In this document: positions 60,664-64,000 of the stretch, piece after piece
Layout of the letters: the number at the start of each line of letters is the position of its first letter
How positions within the stretch are numbered: the first letter of the stretch is position 1
From: Rhodanobacter sp. LX-99
GTDB lineage: Bacteria; Pseudomonadota; Gammaproteobacteria; Xanthomonadales; Rhodanobacteraceae
NCBI RefSeq assembly: GCF_018599185.1
Contig: NZ_JAHFVL010000002.1
Span: 620,001 to 684,000 of the forward strand
Length of the DNA stretch: 64,000 nucleotides
Direction: 5' to 3'
Position numbers and translations under genes: made by a program
Notes under the pieces: model-generated
What the model was told of the DNA's origin: nothing
Seen by the model: only the letters and a program-made list of their open reading frames with translations
Databases searched by the model: none

Positions 60664-62607
60664 ATGCCGATCGAGCACCGCTACGCCGACACCGATGCCT
60701 GCGCGCGCTACCTTGCCGACGAGCTGGGGCCGGACCTGCGCATCGCCGCGCCGCTGGGCCTGGGCAAACCGCACGGGTTGCTCAACGCGCTGTATCGGCT
60801 GGTTGCCGCCGACAGCGGGCGTTCGATGCGCCTGTATACCGCGCTGTCGCTGACCCGGCCGCAACCGGCGCCGGGGCTGGAGCAGCGCTTCCTCGGGCCG
60901 TTCCTCGACCGCCACTTCGGCGCCGATGCGGTCGACCTGCACTATGCGCTGGACCAGGCGCGCGATGCGTTGCCGGCGAACGTCGAGGTGCACGAGTTCT
61001 ACCTGCAGTCCGGCGCGCTGCTGCGTTCGGCCAGCGCGCAGCGCAGCTACATCAGCCAGAACTATACCCACGTGGCGCGCGACCTGGCGGTGCAGGACAT
61101 CAACCTGCTGGTGCAACTGGTGGCGCGCCGCGAAGGAGCGGACGGCGTGCACTACAGCCTGTCGTGCAACCCGGACCTGACCCTGGATTTCCTGCGCCAG
61201 GTGCAGCTGGCCGGCCGGCCGCGGCCGACGTGCGTGGCGGTGGTGCACCCGGACCTGCCGTACCTGGGCGGCGATGCCGAGGTGGCGGAAGCGTATTTCG
61301 ACGTGGAACTGCGTCCGGACGCGTCGCCGCCGCTGTTCGCGCTGCCGCGCTCGCCGGTGGGTCTGGCCGAATACGCGCTGGGCCTGCACGCCAGCGCGCT
61401 GGTCAAGGATGGCGGCTGCCTGCAGATCGGCATCGGCGCGCTGTCCGACGCGCTGGTCAAGGCGCTGCTGCTGCGCCAGCAGGACAACACCCCATGGCGC
61501 CGCGCGCTGGTGGCGCTGGACCCGGCCGGCGCCACGCACGCACTGGCCGGCCAACTGGGCGGCCTGGCACCGTTCGAGGCCGGCCTGTACGGCGCCAGCG
61601 AGATGGTGATGGACGGCTTCATGCACCTGCAGCGCGGCGGCATCCTGAAACGACGCAGCTGGGACAACCTGGCGCTGGAACGCGCCGCCGCCAGTGGCCG
61701 GTTGAACCCCGCCACGCCGGGCGGGCATTACCTGCGCGGTGCGTTCTTCCTCGGTTCGCGCGAATTGTACGAATGGCTGGACGCCACCGAAGCGGCCGAT
61801 CCGGATGCGATCGACATGTGCGCGGTCTCCAACGTCAACCAGCTGTACGGCAGCCATCAGGCGCTGGCGGCGCTGCAGCGGCGTGGCGCGCGTTTCTTCA
61901 ACACCTGCATGATGGCGACCCTGCTCGGCGCGGCGGTGTCCGACACGCTGGAGGACGGCGCCGTGGTCAGCGGCGTCGGCGGCCAGTACAACTTCGTGGC
62001 GATGGCGCACGAACTGCCGGACGGCCGCTCAGTGCTGCTGCTGCGCGCCACCCGCAGCCACCGCGGCGGGATCGAGAGCAATATCCGCTGGAACTACGGC
62101 CAGACCACCATCCCGCGCCACCTGCGCGACATCGTGATCACCGAATACGGCATCGCCGACCTGCGCGGCAAGAGCGACGGCGAGTGCGTCGAGGCGATGC
62201 TGGCGATCGCCGACGCGCGCTTCCTCGACGCGCTGTGTGCGCAGGCGAAGGCCCACGGCAAACTGGCCGCCGATTTCGCGATACCGGAAGCCTGGCGCCG
62301 CCACCATCCAGGCCACCTGCACGAGGTGTTGGCGCCGTTCCGGCACAAGGGCCTGCTGCCGAAGTTTCCGTTCGGCAGCGATTTCACCGAGGTCGAGCAG
62401 CGCCTGCTGCCGGCGCTGGAGTGGCTGAAGGCCGGCAGCAGCAACTGGCGCGGCAAGCTGCGTCTGCTGCGCGCGTTCTGCCGGCCCGGGGCAGCGGTGC
62501 CGGGCGAGGCCGAGGCGTTGGCACGCATGGGACTGGATGCGCCGACCGCGCTGGCCGATCGCCTGCAGCAGCGCCTGCTGCAGGCCGCCTTGCGCCGAAA
62601 GCCGTAG
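60664..62607 (+). CDS. Acetyl-CoA hydrolase/transferase family protein
   Basis: A 647-residue protein with the C-terminal acetyl-CoA hydrolase/CoA-transferase fold: NPDLTLDFLRQVQ, LYGASEMVMDGFMHLQRGGILKRRSW, CAVSNVNQLYGSH, DGAVVSGVGGQYNFVAMAHELPDGRSVLLLRATRSHRGGIESNIRWNYGQTTIPRHLRDIVITEYGIADLRGKSDGECVEAMLAIAD. The glutamate in VITEYGIADLRG is the likely catalytic Glu. Longer than E. coli ScpC-type enzymes because of an N-terminal extension. It transfers or hydrolyses CoA thioesters; substrate unknown. Confidence 0.9.
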   Translation: MPIEHRYADTDACARYLADELGPDLRIAAPLGLGKPHGLLNALYRLVAADSGRSMRLYTALSLTRPQPAPGLEQRFLGPFLDRHFGADAVDLHYALDQARDALPANVEVHEFYLQSGALLRSASAQRSYISQNYTHVARDLAVQDINLLVQLVARREGADGVHYSLSCNPDLTLDFLRQVQLAGRPRPTCVAVVHPDLPYLGGDAEVAEAYFDVELRPDASPPLFALPRSPVGLAEYALGLHASALVKDGGCLQIGIGALSDALVKALLLRQQDNTPWRRALVALDPAGATHALAGQLGGLAPFEAGLYGASEMVMDGFMHLQRGGILKRRSWDNLALERAAASGRLNPATPGGHYLRGAFFLGSRELYEWLDATEAADPDAIDMCAVSNVNQLYGSHQALAALQRRGARFFNTCMMATLLGAAVSDTLEDGAVVSGVGGQYNFVAMAHELPDGRSVLLLRATRSHRGGIESNIRWNYGQTTIPRHLRDIVITEYGIADLRGKSDGECVEAMLAIADARFLDALCAQAKAHGKLAADFAIPEAWRRHHPGHLHEVLAPFRHKGLLPKFPFGSDFTEVEQRLLPALEWLKAGSSNWRGKLRLLRAFCRPGAAVPGEAEALARMGLDAPTALADRLQQRLLQAALRRKP

Positions 62608-62622
62608 GAGCCGGCCGGCGGG

Positions 62623-62817
62623 CTATGGCGTGGAGCGGTCGGTTTCGCCGGACGAGTCGGGGGCAGGTTCTGCCGGCGCGGGGTCGTCCATCAAGGGCAG
62701 CACCGACGGGCTGTCCAGGTCGTCGAACTGCTGGTGGTTGACCGCCCAGAAGAACAGCCACACCGCGACCACCACCACCAGCAGGGTGACCGGGATCAGC
62801 ACCAGCAGGATGTTCAT
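62623..62817 (-). CDS. ccoS: cbb3-type cytochrome oxidase assembly protein CcoS
   Basis: A 64-residue single-pass membrane protein: ILLVLIPVTLLVVVVAVWLFFWAVNHQQFDDLDSPS is the CcoS consensus, with a short acidic tail. Needed for heme and copper assembly of cbb3 oxidase. Its ATG overlaps the ccoI stop by four bases (62814-62817), forming the usual ccoIS pair. Confidence 0.93.
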   Translation of the reverse strand: MNILLVLIPVTLLVVVVAVWLFFWAVNHQQFDDLDSPSVLPLMDDPAPAEPAPDSSGETDRSTP

Positions 62818-64000
62818 GCGCGCAGCTCGCGCGGGCGGGCTGCCGGACCGGAGGCGTCGGAGCGGTCGGGTGCCGCGTCGCCGCCGACGCGCAGCGCGTT
62901 CAGCACCACCACCAGCGAGCTCAGCGACATGCCGATGCCGGCCAGCCACGGCGGCACGAAACCGAACGCGGCGAACGGCACCGCGCACAGGTTGTACAGC
63001 AAGGCCCAGCGGCGGCTCTGTGCCATCACCCGCTGCACCTGGCGGGCGACCGTGCGGGCGTCGACCAGGCCGTCCAGACGTCCATCCAGCAACAGCAGGT
63101 CGGCGTGCGCCTGGGCCAGCTCGGTGCCCGACGCCAGCGCCGCGGAGACGTCGGCGCCGGCCAGCACCGGGGCGTCGTTGCTGCCGTCGCCCACGGCCAG
63201 GGTGGTGTGGCCGTGCGTGCGTGCCGTCCGCAGCCGTTCGAGCTTGTCGGCGGGCGACTGCCGCGCATGCCAGTCGTCGATGCCGAGGCGGGCGGCGAGC
63301 GCGGCGACGCGGGTTTCGCTGTCGCCGCTGGCGATCGTCGCGGCGATGCCGTCGGCGCGCAGCGCGTCGAGCGTGCGATGGGCATCGACGCGGGGTTGTT
63401 CGTCGAGATGGAACGCGGCGATCGCGCCTTGCGCGTCGGCCAGCAGCAGTGCGCCGGCCAGCTCGGACGGAACCGGCTGACTGCCGGAAGCCAGCGCGAA
63501 GTCGGCACGGCCCAGGCGCAGCTCGCGGCCATCGACCTCGCCGCTGATGCCGGCGCCGGCATGCACCTGCAGCGACTGCGCGTGCAGCGGCAGCACTTGC
63601 TGGCGGGCCGCATCGGCGAGGGCGCGGGCCAGCGGGTGCGAGCTTTCGTGGGCCAGCGCGGCGGCCAGCTGCAGCACCTGCTCGGGCGTGTCGCCGCGCA
63701 GCGGCTCGACCGCGCGGCGGTCCAACTGCGGCACGGTCAGCGTGCCGGTCTTGTCGAACAGCGCATGGTCGACCCGCGCCAACGCCGTCAACGCCGCACC
63801 GTCGGCGACCAGTACGCCGCGGCCGGCCAGCACGCCGAGCGCGCGGGTCAGCGTGGCCGGGCGGGTCAGCGCGAACGCGCAGGGGCAGGCCACTACCAGC
63901 ACAGCCACCGCGGCCTCGAACGCGCGACCGGGATCGACCAGCAGCCAACCCAGCGCGGTGAGCACGGTGAGCACCAGCACGCGGGCGACGAAGCGGCCGA
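62814..64000 (-). CDS. ccoI: Copper-translocating P-type ATPase CcoI, 5' part outside the window
   Basis: The C-terminal about 395 residues of a P1B ATPase that exports Cu+ for cbb3 oxidase assembly. Membrane helix motif VACPCAFALTRPATL (CPC), phosphorylation site FDKTGTLTV, HP motif SSHPLARAL, nucleotide hinge VGDGSNDAPVLAGADV and two terminal helices (RWALLYNLCAVPFAAFGFVPPWLAGIGMSLSS). The pair with CcoS favours CcoI over CopA. The gene is cut by the window end (start codon beyond 64000), so the metal-binding N-terminus is not seen. Confidence 0.92.
   Translation of the reverse strand, partial: GRFVARVLVLTVLTALGWLLVDPGRAFEAAVAVLVVACPCAFALTRPATLTRALGVLAGRGVLVADGAALTALARVDHALFDKTGTLTVPQLDRRAVEPLRGDTPEQVLQLAAALAHESSHPLARALADAARQQVLPLHAQSLQVHAGAGISGEVDGRELRLGRADFALASGSQPVPSELAGALLLADAQGAIAAFHLDEQPRVDAHRTLDALRADGIAATIASGDSETRVAALAARLGIDDWHARQSPADKLERLRTARTHGHTTLAVGDGSNDAPVLAGADVSAALASGTELAQAHADLLLLDGRLDGLVDARTVARQVQRVMAQSRRWALLYNLCAVPFAAFGFVPPWLAGIGMSLSSLVVVLNALRVGGDAAPDRSDASGPAARPRELRA

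Noticed and set aside
60598..62010. Upstream extension of the cardiolipin synthase reading frame
   Set aside because: It is antisense to the acetyl-CoA hydrolase gene; the PLD protein starts at 60597.

Overview
The window is a high-GC chromosomal segment of a gammaproteobacterium. Gene content and order (recO; CYTH protein, nagZ, hpt and a PA3004-like phosphorylase; fabV as enoyl-ACP reductase; XAC0095-like protein; dense GC-rich palindromic repeats) suggest the Xanthomonadales, most likely Rhodanobacteraceae (Rhodanobacter, Dyella or Luteibacter type). This is inference from protein character; no database was searched.

Layout. 1-13 kb is housekeeping: recO, an orphan receiver-Hpt protein, a YdbH/YdbL-type envelope lipid-transport pair, rlmD, a CYTH protein, nagZ, hpt, a methylthioinosine/methylthioadenosine phosphorylase, a cold-shock protein, a Tat-exported glycosylasparaginase, cutC, a VOC protein and fabV. 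13.2-20.4 kb is an accessory island. It holds an AT-richer coupled pair (ParB-like protein and D12-class adenine methyltransferase), then a PD-(D/E)XK nuclease, a C4-like structured RNA upstream of an XAC0095-like gene, an IS110-family element, a VapBC-type toxin-antitoxin pair with a clear operator palindrome, and an antitoxin gene without its toxin. 20.4-39 kb carries mostly single metabolic, regulatory and resistance-like genes: TPR protein, LuxR/DUF4199 membrane pair, acetyltransferase, reductases, PLP aldolase, esterase, FAD oxidoreductase, a large STAND-like regulator facing a secreted protein, serine hydrolase, alcohol dehydrogenase, methyltransferase and a lipid-exporter-like ABC protein. 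39-43 kb is a leftward cluster: VWA lipoprotein, ECF sigma factor, a membrane-anchored partner that is probably an anti-sigma factor, and a YigZ-family protein.

43.4-52 kb shows two apparent insertions at gene 3' ends. A small secreted protein lies behind yehS, and a PaeR7I/XhoI-type restriction-modification pair lies behind a three-domain GH18-deacetylase-GT2 gene. In both cases a decayed copy of the neighbour's 3' end lies on the far side of the cargo. 52-64 kb returns to core functions: lipase-like protein, YdcF-like protein, acetolactate-synthase-like/aldehyde dehydrogenase pair, xseA, cardiolipin synthase, acetyl-CoA hydrolase family protein, and ccoS plus ccoI (cut by the window end).

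The two strongest leads are the ParB-like/D12 methyltransferase/nuclease cassette at 13.4-16.5 kb, a possible undescribed defence system, and the paired 3'-end remnants around 44-48 kb, which suggest a shared insertion mechanism. No tRNA, rRNA or CRISPR array was seen.
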